A stretch of DNA of 64,000 nt from Clostridia bacterium. Its GTDB lineage: Bacteria; Bacillota; Clostridia; Christensenellales; Borkfalkiaceae. Below the pieces are notes generated by a model. That model was not told the DNA's origin, made no database searches, and worked only from the letters and a program-made list of their open reading frames with translations. Both the position numbers and the translations under genes were made by a program. The stretch lies in the NCBI GenBank assembly GCA_017626495.1, contig JAGAIP010000003.1, positions 186,001-250,000 on the forward strand. The letters run 5' to 3'. Positions within the stretch are counted from its first letter, which is position 1, and every line of letters starts with the position of its first letter. This document shows positions 23,300-32,014 of the stretch, in pieces.

Positions 23300-24147
23300 C
23301 AGATGTTGAGATGTTTTTCCAGAAGGAACTTATCGAGGAAGGTAAATCCGACGCAGACGCCGATCTGACAGATTGTCGTGATCCAGGAACAGACCACGTC
23401 GCTTACGAAATACATATCGAAATCCGCAATCACGTCGGAACCCATCACGAGGAAAGATTGGAACACGTTGACGAGAATCGCCCAGCCGAAGAACAGACCG
23501 ATCATGACGAGGAGCCTGTTTCTCTTCGCGATGGTGGATGCGACCGTAATCATCGTAAAGATGGTAATGATCGAATACGGGAGCAAAAAGACCGCCTGTA
23601 TGCCGACAGAAACGAGAATTGCAACGAATTGAGGATCGCGAAGAAACGATTTGAACATCTCGAACAACATTTCAAAGTCAAATTCCACGCTGAGCTGAAA
23701 GAGGAACTCTTCCAAAAGTTCAGGGGGAAGCGCAGCAAGAAAGGTAACCACACCGGCGCCGAAAATGACGGCGTTTGCGAGAATAATGATGAGTTCCCAC
23801 ACGAACGCCATCAGGAACTTGGAGAGAAAAATCTCATGCGTCTTGACGGGAAGGGTGAACGTGAGATACCCCTCTTCCGTCATCGTCGTTTTATAATAGC
23901 GCACGAAGAGCAATATCTCCATGACGGCGGAAACGACGCCTATGGCAAGAACGGCAAGGAGAAGAATGAGAACGAGCGCGATTTCCATTCCCTCGGACAA
24001 ATAAGTGTCTCCATTCTGCGTAAGAGAGCCGACGTTCCCCGCGATGGCGAAACAGATAAGAATCCCTGCGATGCCGAGCGCAATCAAAAGAGGAACTGCA
24101 AATTTGGAAATACCCTTAAATTCATGTTTACAAAGTTTCGAAAACAT
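23299..24147 (-). CDS. ABC-2 type transporter permease
   Basis: A 282-residue membrane protein with six or so helices, starting MFSKLCKHEFKGISKFAVPL as many ABC-2 permeases do, and with the coupling-helix-like stretch TEEGYLTFTLPVKTHEIFLS after the second helix. It pairs with the ATPase immediately upstream (2-base gap) and is preceded by a GntR regulator, the layout of YtrA-type operons induced by cell-wall stress in Bacillus. The substrate is unknown. Confidence 0.85.
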   Translation of the reverse strand: MFSKLCKHEFKGISKFAVPLLIALGIAGILICFAIAGNVGSLTQNGDTYLSEGMEIALVLILLLAVLAIGVVSAVMEILLFVRYYKTTMTEEGYLTFTLPVKTHEIFLSKFLMAFVWELIIILANAVIFGAGVVTFLAALPPELLEEFLFQLSVEFDFEMLFEMFKSFLRDPQFVAILVSVGIQAVFLLPYSIITIFTMITVASTIAKRNRLLVMIGLFFGWAILVNVFQSFLVMGSDVIADFDMYFVSDVVCSWITTICQIGVCVGFTFLDKFLLEKHLNI

Positions 24148-24149
24148 CT

Positions 24150-24854
24150 TTATGCCTCCTTGAGAACGTAGCGGAACAAATCTCTGAAATGCTGATCGAG
24201 AGAGACGCCGAGCTCTTCCCTCACCGTATCCGTCTTTCCCTGTTCGATGATTTTACCGCCCGAAAGGAAAACGTAATCGTCGAGCACCGCCTCCACGTCG
24301 CTGATCAGGTGGGTGGAAATGACGACAAGCGAGTCGGGAGAATAGTTTTGCAGAATGGTATTGAGTATGTAATCCCTCGCGGCGGGATCGACGCCTGCGA
24401 TGGGCTCGTCGAGAAGGTATAATTTCGCCTGTCTCGCCATGACCACGATGAGTTGCACTTTTTCCTGCGTGCCCTTGGAAAGCGCCTTAAAACGCTTTTG
24501 AAGCGGAATTTCGAGCGACGCAAGCATATCCTCCGCCCTCTGTCTGTCAAAATCCGCATAGAAATCGGTAAAGAGATCGAGACACTCTTTGACGGTCATG
24601 GAAGGCGTAAAATACGTCTTATCGGGAAGGTAGGAGACGAGCGATTTCGTATTCACGCCGACGGGAATACCGTCGATGAGCGCCTCTCCCGAATCCGCCG
24701 TGAGAAGTCCCGCTAAAACTTTGATGAGCGTCGTTTTTCCGCTCCCGTTCGGACCCAAAAGTCCTACGATCCTGCCTCCGCTCAGCGTAAGGTCGATTCG
24801 GTCGAGCGCCCTTACGTCCTTATACGCCTTTGAAACGGATCTCATCTCAATCAT
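24150..24854 (-). CDS. ABC transporter ATP-binding protein
   Basis: A 234-residue ABC ATPase. Walker A is LLGPNGSGKTTLIKVLAG near residues 33-45, the Q-loop lies in SLVSYLPDKTYF, the signature is LSKGTQEKV in place of the classical LSGGQ, Walker B is LYLLDEPIAGVDP, and the switch histidine is in VISTHLI. The LSKG signature is usual in YtrB-like exporters. Its start overlaps the GntR gene end by 8 bases, and it drives the permease encoded next. Confidence 0.94.
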   Translation of the reverse strand: MIEMRSVSKAYKDVRALDRIDLTLSGGRIVGLLGPNGSGKTTLIKVLAGLLTADSGEALIDGIPVGVNTKSLVSYLPDKTYFTPSMTVKECLDLFTDFYADFDRQRAEDMLASLEIPLQKRFKALSKGTQEKVQLIVVMARQAKLYLLDEPIAGVDPAARDYILNTILQNYSPDSLVVISTHLISDVEAVLDDYVFLSGGKIIEQGKTDTVREELGVSLDQHFRDLFRYVLKEA

Positions 24855-25218
24855 GCTTTTCCTCCTGACATTCCAGCCATAATTTTTTCATCGTCTTTTG
24901 ATCGAGCCCTAACTTTGCAAGCGTTGCCATACTTCGCTTGATTTCCTCTTTCGCGTTTTGTTCCCTCAATGCGTCGATGAAAGCAGAATCGGTCGTAACG
25001 AATCTGCCCGTAGTGCGACGCGTTTCCGTCACGCCCAACCGATCTAATTCCGCGAACGCCTTTTGCACCGTGTTCGGATTCACCGCATAGAGCATTGCAA
25101 CTTCCCTCACGGGAGGCAATTCCTGCCCGGGACCGTATTCTCCTGCGCATATCTTCTGCTCGAACAGCGTAATAATCTGTCGGTAGAGCGGGATTCCCGA
25201 AGTAAAATCATATGCCAT
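24847..25218 (-). CDS. GntR-family transcriptional regulator, YtrA subfamily
   Basis: A 123-residue repressor with an N-terminal winged helix (GIPLYRQIITLFEQKICAGE, QELPPVREVAMLYAVNPNTV) and a short helical tail of about 50 residues, too short for a ligand domain. That size is typical of YtrA regulators, which control adjacent ABC transporters. It is the first gene of its operon. A palindrome ATTGTA-A-TACAAT overlaps its -10 box and is the likely operator for autorepression. Confidence 0.93.
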   Translation of the reverse strand: MAYDFTSGIPLYRQIITLFEQKICAGEYGPGQELPPVREVAMLYAVNPNTVQKAFAELDRLGVTETRRTTGRFVTTDSAFIDALREQNAKEEIKRSMATLAKLGLDQKTMKKLWLECQEEKHD

Positions 25219-25235
25219 ATACTAACCTCGCTTCT

Positions 25236-25275
25236 ATTGTACTATCATTGTAATACAATAAGTCTATTTTGTCAA
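25236..25275 (-). promoter_or_regulatory. Promoter and likely operator of the GntR/ABC operon
   Basis: Minus-strand TTGACA (25275-25270), 17-base spacer, TACAAT (25252-25247). The -10 box is one arm of the palindrome ATTGTA-A-TACAAT at 25247-25259, and a third ATTGTA half-site lies 11 bases away at 25236-25241. The first transcribed base would be near 25240. Confidence 0.72.
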
Positions 25276-25287
25276 GAAAAATAGAAA

Positions 25288-25315
25288 AAAATCCGAATCG
25301 TTTGATTCGGATTTT
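25288..25315. terminator. Terminator of pnp
   Basis: Perfect 12-base arms AAAATCCGAATC and its complement around GTTT, with A and T runs on both sides, 18 bases past the pnp stop. Confidence 0.88.
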
Positions 25316-25333
25316 ATTTCTTTTGAAAATCGA

Positions 25334-27433
25334 TTACATCTCGACTTTTTCGAGCAGTTTGAGGTCGATTCCCTTCTCGCCGATCTTGATGATTTCCACT
25401 TTGACCATATCGCCGACCGAAAGAACGTCGTCGACTTTCTCTACGCGCTTGCCCGTATTGAGCTTGGAAATGTGGATCATACCGTCCTTGCCGGGAGCGA
25501 TTTCAACCCACGCGCCGAGCTCGGAACGGATGCGGACGACTGCGCCGATATACTGATCGCCGACTTCGGGATCGCGCGCAATGGAAGTAATGATCGCCTT
25601 CGCTCTCTCCGCCTTTGCGATGTCGCCGAAACATGCGACGCAAACGGTACCGTCGTCCTCGATGTCGATCTTGGTGCCCGTCTCTTCGATGATCTTATTG
25701 ATGACCTTACCCTGCTTGCCGACAACGTCGCCGATCTTCTCGGGATCGATGGCGAAGGTGATGATCTTGGGCGCATATTCGGAGAGCTCCGCTCTGGGCG
25801 CGGGAAGAACTTCGAGCATTTTGCCGAGAATATGCTTTCTGCCTTCGTTTGCCTGCGCGATCGCTCTGCGGAGAATCGTCTCGTCGATGCCCTTGATCTT
25901 GATATCCATCTGAATCGCGGTGATACCGTTTTCCGTACCGGCAACCTTGAAATCCATATCGCCGAGGAAGTCTTCGAGTCCCTGAATATCCGTCATAATG
26001 GCGACCTTACCGCTCTCTACGTCCTTGATGAGTCCCATTGCGCAACCTGCTACGGGCGCTTTGATGGGAACGCCTGCGTCCATGAGCGCAAGGGTAGAAC
26101 CGCAGACGGATGCCTGAGACGTAGAACCGTTGGAGGACATGACCTCGGAAACGAGTCTCAATGCGTAGGGGAACTCTTCGGGAGAGGGAATAACGGGAAC
26201 GAGTGCTCTCTCTGCAAGCGCGCCGTGTCCGATCTCACGACGTCCGGGAGATTTGATTCCCTTCGCTTCACCCGTGGAGTAACCGGGGAAGTTATACTGA
26301 TGCATATATCTCTTTTCGTCCTCTTCGTCGAGTCCGTCGAGACGCTGAACTTCACTGAGCATACCGAGCGTACAGGTAGTGAGCACCTGCGTCTGACCTC
26401 TGGTAAATACGCCCGTACCGTGTACGCGGGGAAGAACGCCTGCCTCGCACCAGATGGGACGGACTTCCGTAAGGGATCTACCGTCGGGGCGAATGCCCTT
26501 TTCGATGATCTTTGCGCGAACTTTCGCCTTGGTGATATAGTAAAGGCTGTCCTTGATTTCTCTCGTTTTGCCGGGGAATACGTCTGCAAAATGTTCGAGC
26601 ACGTCCTTCTCGACTTCCGCCTGACGTTTTTCTCTCTCCTGACGATCGAACGTATCGAGCGCCCAATCGAGTTTTTCGGACGCATATTCTTTTACCGCGC
26701 CGTCGATCTCTTCGGGAATGTGATAGAGATCCATCTCTCTCTTGGGTTTACCGATTTCGGCTCTGATCTCTTCGATGAACGCGCAGATCTTTTTGATCTC
26801 TTCGTGACCGAACAAGATCGCTCCGACCATTTCGTCGTCGGAAATTTCCTTAGAACCTGCCTCGACCATCATAATCGCGTCCTTGGTACCTGCAAGGTTC
26901 AAGTTGAGCGTGCTCTTTGCTCTCTGTTCGAGGTCGGGGTTGATGACGTACTTACCGTCCACGATTCCCACGACGACGGAACCCGTAGGGCCTGCCCAAG
27001 GAATATCGGAGATATGGAGCGCGATGGAAGAAGCGATCATCGCAAGGGGTTCAGGGGAAATATCGGGTTCGACGGAAAGCGCGGTAGCGATGACGACGAC
27101 GTCGTTAAACAGTCCCTTGGGGAAAAGCGGACGGAGCGGACGGTCGATGAGACGGGAAACGAGGATCGCCTTATCGGACGCTCTGCCCTCTCTCTTTTTG
27201 AAACCGCCGGGAATTTTACCGACCGCGTACATTTTTTCTTCATAGTCCACTTGAAGAGGGAAGAAATCCATTCCGTCTCTGGGTGCTGCGGACATACAAA
27301 CGTTGACCATGACGGCGGTATCGCCGCAACGTACAACGCAAGAGCCGTTGGTCTGCTCCGCATATTTGCCCGTCTCCACGACGAGTTCTCTGCCGCCGAC
27401 CTTAGTTCTGAATTCTCTGTAATTTTTTGTCAT
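25334..27433 (-). CDS. pnp: Polyribonucleotide nucleotidyltransferase (PNPase)
   Basis: Phosphorolytic 3'-5' exoribonuclease and degradosome component, 699 residues, full family length. Order: first RNase PH domain (GGRELVVETGKYAEQTNGSC, DRPLRPLFPKG), alpha-helical linker, second catalytic RNase PH domain (RGQTQVLTTCTLG, KRYMHQYNFPGYSTGE, GDMDFKVAGTENG with the catalytic aspartates), KH domain (IGDVVGKQGKVINKI) and S1 domain (GAVVRIRSELGAWVEIAPG). AAGGAG precedes the ATG. It follows rpsO as in many bacteria; the leader between them carries a 9-base-arm hairpin that could be a processing or autoregulation site. Confidence 0.97.
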   Translation of the reverse strand: MTKNYREFRTKVGGRELVVETGKYAEQTNGSCVVRCGDTAVMVNVCMSAAPRDGMDFFPLQVDYEEKMYAVGKIPGGFKKREGRASDKAILVSRLIDRPLRPLFPKGLFNDVVVIATALSVEPDISPEPLAMIASSIALHISDIPWAGPTGSVVVGIVDGKYVINPDLEQRAKSTLNLNLAGTKDAIMMVEAGSKEISDDEMVGAILFGHEEIKKICAFIEEIRAEIGKPKREMDLYHIPEEIDGAVKEYASEKLDWALDTFDRQEREKRQAEVEKDVLEHFADVFPGKTREIKDSLYYITKAKVRAKIIEKGIRPDGRSLTEVRPIWCEAGVLPRVHGTGVFTRGQTQVLTTCTLGMLSEVQRLDGLDEEDEKRYMHQYNFPGYSTGEAKGIKSPGRREIGHGALAERALVPVIPSPEEFPYALRLVSEVMSSNGSTSQASVCGSTLALMDAGVPIKAPVAGCAMGLIKDVESGKVAIMTDIQGLEDFLGDMDFKVAGTENGITAIQMDIKIKGIDETILRRAIAQANEGRKHILGKMLEVLPAPRAELSEYAPKIITFAIDPEKIGDVVGKQGKVINKIIEETGTKIDIEDDGTVCVACFGDIAKAERAKAIITSIARDPEVGDQYIGAVVRIRSELGAWVEIAPGKDGMIHISKLNTGKRVEKVDDVLSVGDMVKVEIIKIGEKGIDLKLLEKVEM

Positions 27434-27457
27434 ACTGTTCTCCTTGCCTGTTCTTGT

Positions 27458-27477
27458 GGTTTATCCCTGGATAAACC
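27458..27477 (-). promoter_or_regulatory. Leader hairpin of pnp
   Basis: GGTTTATCC, 2-base loop, GGATAAACC: a perfect 9-base inverted repeat 25 bases upstream of the pnp ATG, downstream of the rpsO terminator. No T run follows, so it is not a terminator. It sits where enteric pnp leaders carry an RNase III cleavage hairpin used in autoregulation; the equivalence is only inferred. Confidence 0.5.
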
Positions 27478-27525
27478 GAAAATTTATACCAATAAAGTGA
27501 GATTTCTCACATTATTTCAAAGAAA

Positions 27526-27548
27526 AAGGGCGGACGAAATCCACCCTT
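27526..27548 (-). terminator. Terminator of rpsO
   Basis: Nine-base arms (27526-27534 and 27540-27548, one G-T pair) around a 5-base loop, followed by five T residues on the minus strand, 7 bases after the rpsO stop. Confidence 0.82.
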
Positions 27549-27554
27549 ATCGCC

Positions 27555-27809
<255 letters not shown>

Positions 27810-27891
27810 TTTATTATCCTCCATGGAATGCTATAAGCTTTGTACCAAGTAGAACGGCGAGTGCCCGTTAAACCTCGTACACGCAAAAACT

Positions 27892-27920
27892 ATTTTAACA
27901 TAACTTTTCTCAAATGTAAA
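27892..27920 (-). promoter_or_regulatory. rpsO: Promoter of rpsO
   Basis: Minus-strand TTTACA (27920-27915), 17-base spacer, TAAAAT (27897-27892). The leader of about 76 bases contains a short hairpin AACGG/CCGTT, a place where S15 often represses its own translation. Confidence 0.7.
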
Positions 27921-29282
27921 CTAAATGGAGATAAAAAGTTCCCTTTTCTTTCGGATTATTTCGTCTATTTTGCCGATGTAGGACGGAATGTCTTTCGGAG
28001 ACGCGTACCGTTCGATTCTGCCCTCTCCGAACAGTTTTTTGGAGATCGCATTTGCACCGACGGCGAGGTTGTCCGTGATTTCTTCCATGACGTCCACGTT
28101 ATACACGCACGCTTTCCCCTCTTTCGTCCAGCCGACGTTCTCCCAGTTGCCCGCCATTAGCTTTTGGCGGTACAGATAGTAGGGAGCGTAACCGGCGTCG
28201 GAAAGAACTTCCCTCGACTTTGCGATCATATCCCCGATGACTCCCCCTTCGAGGCGTTGCGTCTGCTCTTTGAGCTTTGCGCCCTTTTTGAGGCACAGGG
28301 TATGCACGGTGATATTGTCGGGATTGCAGGAGACGGCTTGTTCCAAAGAATAAGCAAACTCCTCTGCGGTTTCGTCCGCAAGACCTGCAATCAAATCGAG
28401 ATTGACGGAGAAGGGATACTTTTTTGCAAGTTCGAACGCTTCCAGAACCTGCTTCGCCGTATGCTTTCTGCCGATCGCCTCCAACGTGGAATCGTGAAAG
28501 GATTGCGCGTTGATACAGATACGCGTGACGCCGTACTTTTCCAAAAGATCGAGTTTTTTCTCGGTAAAGACGTCGGGTCTGCCTGCCTCTACCGTGTATT
28601 CCCCTTCGAGATGATATTTTTCAATCATGCTCAAGAGCCGTTCGAGCCTCTCTTCGTTCAGGACGAGCGGCGTACCTCCGCCGACGTAGACCGATTTGAC
28701 GTTCTTCAAAAAATCCTTCGCGCCGTCAAGCTCCCGTTCGAGCGCGGTAAGATAGTTGTCGAGATATTTTTCCGTATAGCGAATGTCCGCCGTGATAAAC
28801 GAACAATAGGCGCATTTCGAGGGGCAGAAGGGAATACCGACGAAGAGGTCGAGACCTCCCTTGTTCGCCTCGTAGATGGGCTTTTGCGTGCCGAGCACTT
28901 CGGAAATGATGCGAATATTGTCTTTTGAAACGTCCATCTGCTCGAAGAGCGGTTCGAACGCTCTGCCTGCGGCGAGCTCGGCATAAGCGAGTTTCGTAGG
29001 TCGAATGCCCGTGAGCGCACCCCACGGCATCTTGCCGTATTTTGCGGAGAAAAAGCGGTAGAGCGCGAGCTTGGAGAATCTCTTCGCATAGCGCTTGAAT
29101 TCAAGTTCGTTTGCAGGCAAAAACGAATCGGTCGAAGAAAACCGTTCTTCGCCGACGGAAAACAGATTGCGATAGACGCCGTTTTCGTATTCGAGCGTGT
29201 GATTCACGTTCTCCAGCGCCCCGAACAGCCGAACGACGTCGTACAGCTCGTTCTGTAAAAATTCATAGTTGGATACGATCAT
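27921..29282 (-). CDS. hemZ: HemZ-type radical SAM coproporphyrinogen dehydrogenase-like protein
   Basis: A 453-residue radical SAM protein of the HemZ branch of the HemN family. The iron-sulfur motif is PFCPSKCAYCSF near residue 165, preceded by a HemZ-specific N-terminal domain with WGALTGIRPTKLAY, and followed by KSVYVGGGTPLVLN, NAQSFHDSTLEAIGR and NLDLIAGLADET. HemZ is annotated as oxygen-independent coproporphyrinogen oxidase, but that activity is poorly supported for this branch. The ATG at 29282 overlaps the upstream hydrolase stop (ATGA); the 120-codon upstream frame is noise. Order relA-hydrolase-hemZ is widely conserved in Clostridia. Confidence 0.92.
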   Translation of the reverse strand: MIVSNYEFLQNELYDVVRLFGALENVNHTLEYENGVYRNLFSVGEERFSSTDSFLPANELEFKRYAKRFSKLALYRFFSAKYGKMPWGALTGIRPTKLAYAELAAGRAFEPLFEQMDVSKDNIRIISEVLGTQKPIYEANKGGLDLFVGIPFCPSKCAYCSFITADIRYTEKYLDNYLTALERELDGAKDFLKNVKSVYVGGGTPLVLNEERLERLLSMIEKYHLEGEYTVEAGRPDVFTEKKLDLLEKYGVTRICINAQSFHDSTLEAIGRKHTAKQVLEAFELAKKYPFSVNLDLIAGLADETAEEFAYSLEQAVSCNPDNITVHTLCLKKGAKLKEQTQRLEGGVIGDMIAKSREVLSDAGYAPYYLYRQKLMAGNWENVGWTKEGKACVYNVDVMEEITDNLAVGANAISKKLFGEGRIERYASPKDIPSYIGKIDEIIRKKRELFISI

Positions 29283-29863
29283 GAATAAAACTTCCTCTCG
29301 TGGGAAAGGGCGGTCGGCTCTCCGTGTCCGGGATAGACGGGATAATCCCCTTGCAGGGAAAGCAATTTTTTCAGAGAAGAAAAGAGTTGCCGCGTATCGC
29401 CCGTGGGAAGATCCGTTCTGCCGTAGCTTTCCCGAAAAAGCGTATCTCCCGTAAACAATTTGCCGTCGATGAGGTAAGCACAGCCCCCGACGGTATGCCC
29501 CGGCGTCGCGTAGACGAAGATTTTCTCTCCGAGAAGTTCTATCTCCCCCTCTCCGAACGTGAAATCGGGGGTAAACGTCTCGAAGTTCAATCCGAACCCG
29601 ACGAGCGCCTTTCCGCCGATCATATAGGGCGCTTCTTCGGCGAGACACCCGACTTTCGCCCCCTGTCTTTGCAGGACGGCTACACCTCCGACGTGATCGA
29701 AGTGCGCGTGCGTCAAGAGAACGTAATCGGGCGCAACGCCGAGTTCTTTCAGTCGAGAAACGACTTTTTTCTCGCCCGGATCGACGACGATACTGCCCCG
29801 TTCGTTGGTGAGAAGATAGGTATTCGATGCAAACCCATAGGGCGTCAGCGTTTTCAATTCCAT
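29279..29863 (-). CDS. Metallo-beta-lactamase fold hydrolase (glyoxalase II-like)
   Basis: A 194-residue cytosolic metallohydrolase. Metal ligands are all visible: THAHFDHVGG, TPGHTVGG, the bridging aspartate in LFTGDTLF, and the late histidine in YPGHGEPT. The short length without a C-terminal glyoxalase domain is typical of the YqgX-like proteins encoded between relA and hemZ. The substrate is unknown; glyoxalase II activity is possible. It starts 3 bases after relA and overlaps hemZ. Confidence 0.92.
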   Translation of the reverse strand: MELKTLTPYGFASNTYLLTNERGSIVVDPGEKKVVSRLKELGVAPDYVLLTHAHFDHVGGVAVLQRQGAKVGCLAEEAPYMIGGKALVGFGLNFETFTPDFTFGEGEIELLGEKIFVYATPGHTVGGCAYLIDGKLFTGDTLFRESYGRTDLPTGDTRQLFSSLKKLLSLQGDYPVYPGHGEPTALSHERKFYS

Positions 29864-29866
29864 AGT

Positions 29867-31993
29867 TTATACCCCCGTCATACGGGAAACCTCGTAAATT
29901 CTGCGGTCCGCCTGCAATTTCCGAATGAGATCGTCCATATCCCGTTTATCCGAAAGGCGGACGGTGATTTCGACGACGGCGCGCTTATTCTTATCCATTC
30001 TGCCGTTGATCGCCATGATGGAAAGGCGCATTTCCCCCACGATACCCGAAACGATCGTGAGAATGCTCGCCTGATCGGAGCCGCAAATGCGAAGATTCGC
30101 GTTATAATATGCCTTGTCGATGTTTGCCCACGTCGCAGGAAGCAGACGGTTCACGTCCTCGTTTTTGATATTCGGACAGTTCTTTCTGTGAACGACCACA
30201 CCCCTGCCTCGGGAAACGAATCCGACGATCTCGTCCCCGGGAACGGGAGAACAACAGCCTGCGAACCTGACGAGAAGTCCTTCCATGCCCTCGACGATGA
30301 CGCCGCTCGGATTTCTGTCCTTCGACATATCGTGAACGATCGGCTTGGGCGTTGCGATCTTATAGTGGTCGATGAGTTTGAAAATGACCTGATTTACGCT
30401 GACGGCGCCGTAACCGATGGACGCGTACATCTCGTCGATCGAGGAAAAGGAGAGTTTTTCCGCAACCTTCGTAAAGCTCTCTTCCGTGAGAATGTCCGAA
30501 AGGTCGTATCCCCGTCTTCTCGCTTCGCCTTCGAGCATGGATTTTCCCGTACGGGCGTTTTCTTCTTTCAGATTCTTCTTGAAGAACTGTCTGATTTTAC
30601 CCTTTGCGCCGCTTGATTTGACGAATTTGAGCCAATCCCAAGAAGGTCCCTTCGCGTTGGGGGAAGTGATGATTTCGACCATGTCTCCCATCTGCAAGGT
30701 AGAGTTGATGGGGACGATTTTGGAGTTTACCTTTGCGCCGATGCACTTATTTCCGACTTCGGAGTGAATGGCGTACGCAAAATCGACGGGCGTCGCGTCT
30801 ACGGGGAGACTGATGACTTTTCCCTGCGGCGTAAAGACGAGCAGTTCGTCCGAAAAGAGCTCCGTTTTCATGGATTCCAAAAACTCCGTGGAGTTTTTCA
30901 TGTTGCCCTGCCATTCCATGACTTCGCGGATCCAACCGAGTTTGACGTCGAGCGTGGACGATTCCGTTCTCTGTTCCTTGTATTTCCAGTGCGCCGCGAT
31001 ACCGTATTCGGCGGTGCGGTGCATTTCCACCGTTCTGATCTGAATTTCAAACGGTTGCCCGAACGGCGTAACGACGGTGGTATGGAGAGACTGATACATA
31101 TTCGGCTTAGGCGTAGCGATGTAATCCTTAAAGCGGTGGGGCATGGGTTTCCATTTGGCATGGATTTTACCGAGCACCTCGTAACATCTGTCGACGGTCG
31201 GAACGACGACGCGGACGGCGGTCAGATCGTATATCTGATCGAGCGTCTTGCCTTGCCGTTTCATTTTTTTATAGATGGAATAGAAATGTTTGGGTCTGCC
31301 GTATACTTCGCCCTGAATGTTGCTCTCTTTGAGCATCTCGTTGATTTCCGCGACGACCGTTTGCACGAACTTATGGCGCTCGGCGAGCTTGGCGTGAATG
31401 TTCTCCGCAAGATAGAGGTACGTTTCGGGATCGAGGTATTTGAGGCACAAGTCTTCGAGTTCGACCTTGATCTGCGAGATACCCAGCCTCCCGGCAAGGG
31501 GCGCATAGATTTCAAGCGTCTCTTTCGCCATTCTCCGTTGCCGTTCTTCGGAAAGGAAATTGAGCGAACGCATATTGTGCAGACGATCGGCAAGCTTGAT
31601 GATGATGACGCGGATGTCCTTTGCCATCGCGACGAAGATCTTTCTGAAATTCTCCGCTTCTTCCTCTTCGTGGGAAGTGAATTTAATCTTTTCGAGTTTG
31701 GTAACGCCCGATACGAGAAAAAGCACCTCTTCGCCGAAGTCCCTGCGAATGTCGTCCTCCGTCGCGGAAGTGTCCTCTATCACGTCGTGAAGAAGCGCCG
31801 CGGCAATCGTCGCGGAATCAAAGGACAAATCGACGAGAATTTCCGCCACCGCGCAGGGATGAATGAAATAAGGCTCGCCCGACGCACGCTTTTGGTTCTC
31901 GTGCGCTTTCTCCGCGTATTGATACGCTTTGACGAGCATTTCACGATCTGCTCCTTGATAATTTTCATAGAGTTTTTCGATTAAATCCTGCAT
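29867..31993 (-). CDS. relA: Bifunctional (p)ppGpp synthetase/hydrolase (RelA/SpoT homologue)
   Basis: Stringent-response enzyme of 708 residues. The hydrolase HD domain is intact (PYFIHPCAVAEILVDL, LLHDVIEDT with H69-D70), so degradation of ppGpp is expected. The synthetase domain has YDLTAVRVVVPTVDRCYEVL, HRFKDYIATPKPNMYQSLHT and EIQIRTVEMHRTAEYGIAAH. TGS (VFTPQGKVISLPVDATPVDF) and C-terminal ACT regulatory domains follow. It lies 21 bases after recJ and is expected to share its message. Confidence 0.96.
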   Translation of the reverse strand: MQDLIEKLYENYQGADREMLVKAYQYAEKAHENQKRASGEPYFIHPCAVAEILVDLSFDSATIAAALLHDVIEDTSATEDDIRRDFGEEVLFLVSGVTKLEKIKFTSHEEEEAENFRKIFVAMAKDIRVIIIKLADRLHNMRSLNFLSEERQRRMAKETLEIYAPLAGRLGISQIKVELEDLCLKYLDPETYLYLAENIHAKLAERHKFVQTVVAEINEMLKESNIQGEVYGRPKHFYSIYKKMKRQGKTLDQIYDLTAVRVVVPTVDRCYEVLGKIHAKWKPMPHRFKDYIATPKPNMYQSLHTTVVTPFGQPFEIQIRTVEMHRTAEYGIAAHWKYKEQRTESSTLDVKLGWIREVMEWQGNMKNSTEFLESMKTELFSDELLVFTPQGKVISLPVDATPVDFAYAIHSEVGNKCIGAKVNSKIVPINSTLQMGDMVEIITSPNAKGPSWDWLKFVKSSGAKGKIRQFFKKNLKEENARTGKSMLEGEARRRGYDLSDILTEESFTKVAEKLSFSSIDEMYASIGYGAVSVNQVIFKLIDHYKIATPKPIVHDMSKDRNPSGVIVEGMEGLLVRFAGCCSPVPGDEIVGFVSRGRGVVVHRKNCPNIKNEDVNRLLPATWANIDKAYYNANLRICGSDQASILTIVSGIVGEMRLSIMAINGRMDKNKRAVVEITVRLSDKRDMDDLIRKLQADRRIYEVSRMTGV

Positions 31994-32014
31994 GATTGCC
32001 TCCGAAAAAAGCGT

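Noticed and set aside
29283-29648. Upstream extension of hemZ
   Set aside because: Arginine-rich noise antisense-like to nothing conserved and overlapping the real hydrolase gene; ATGA junction at 29282 fixes the start.
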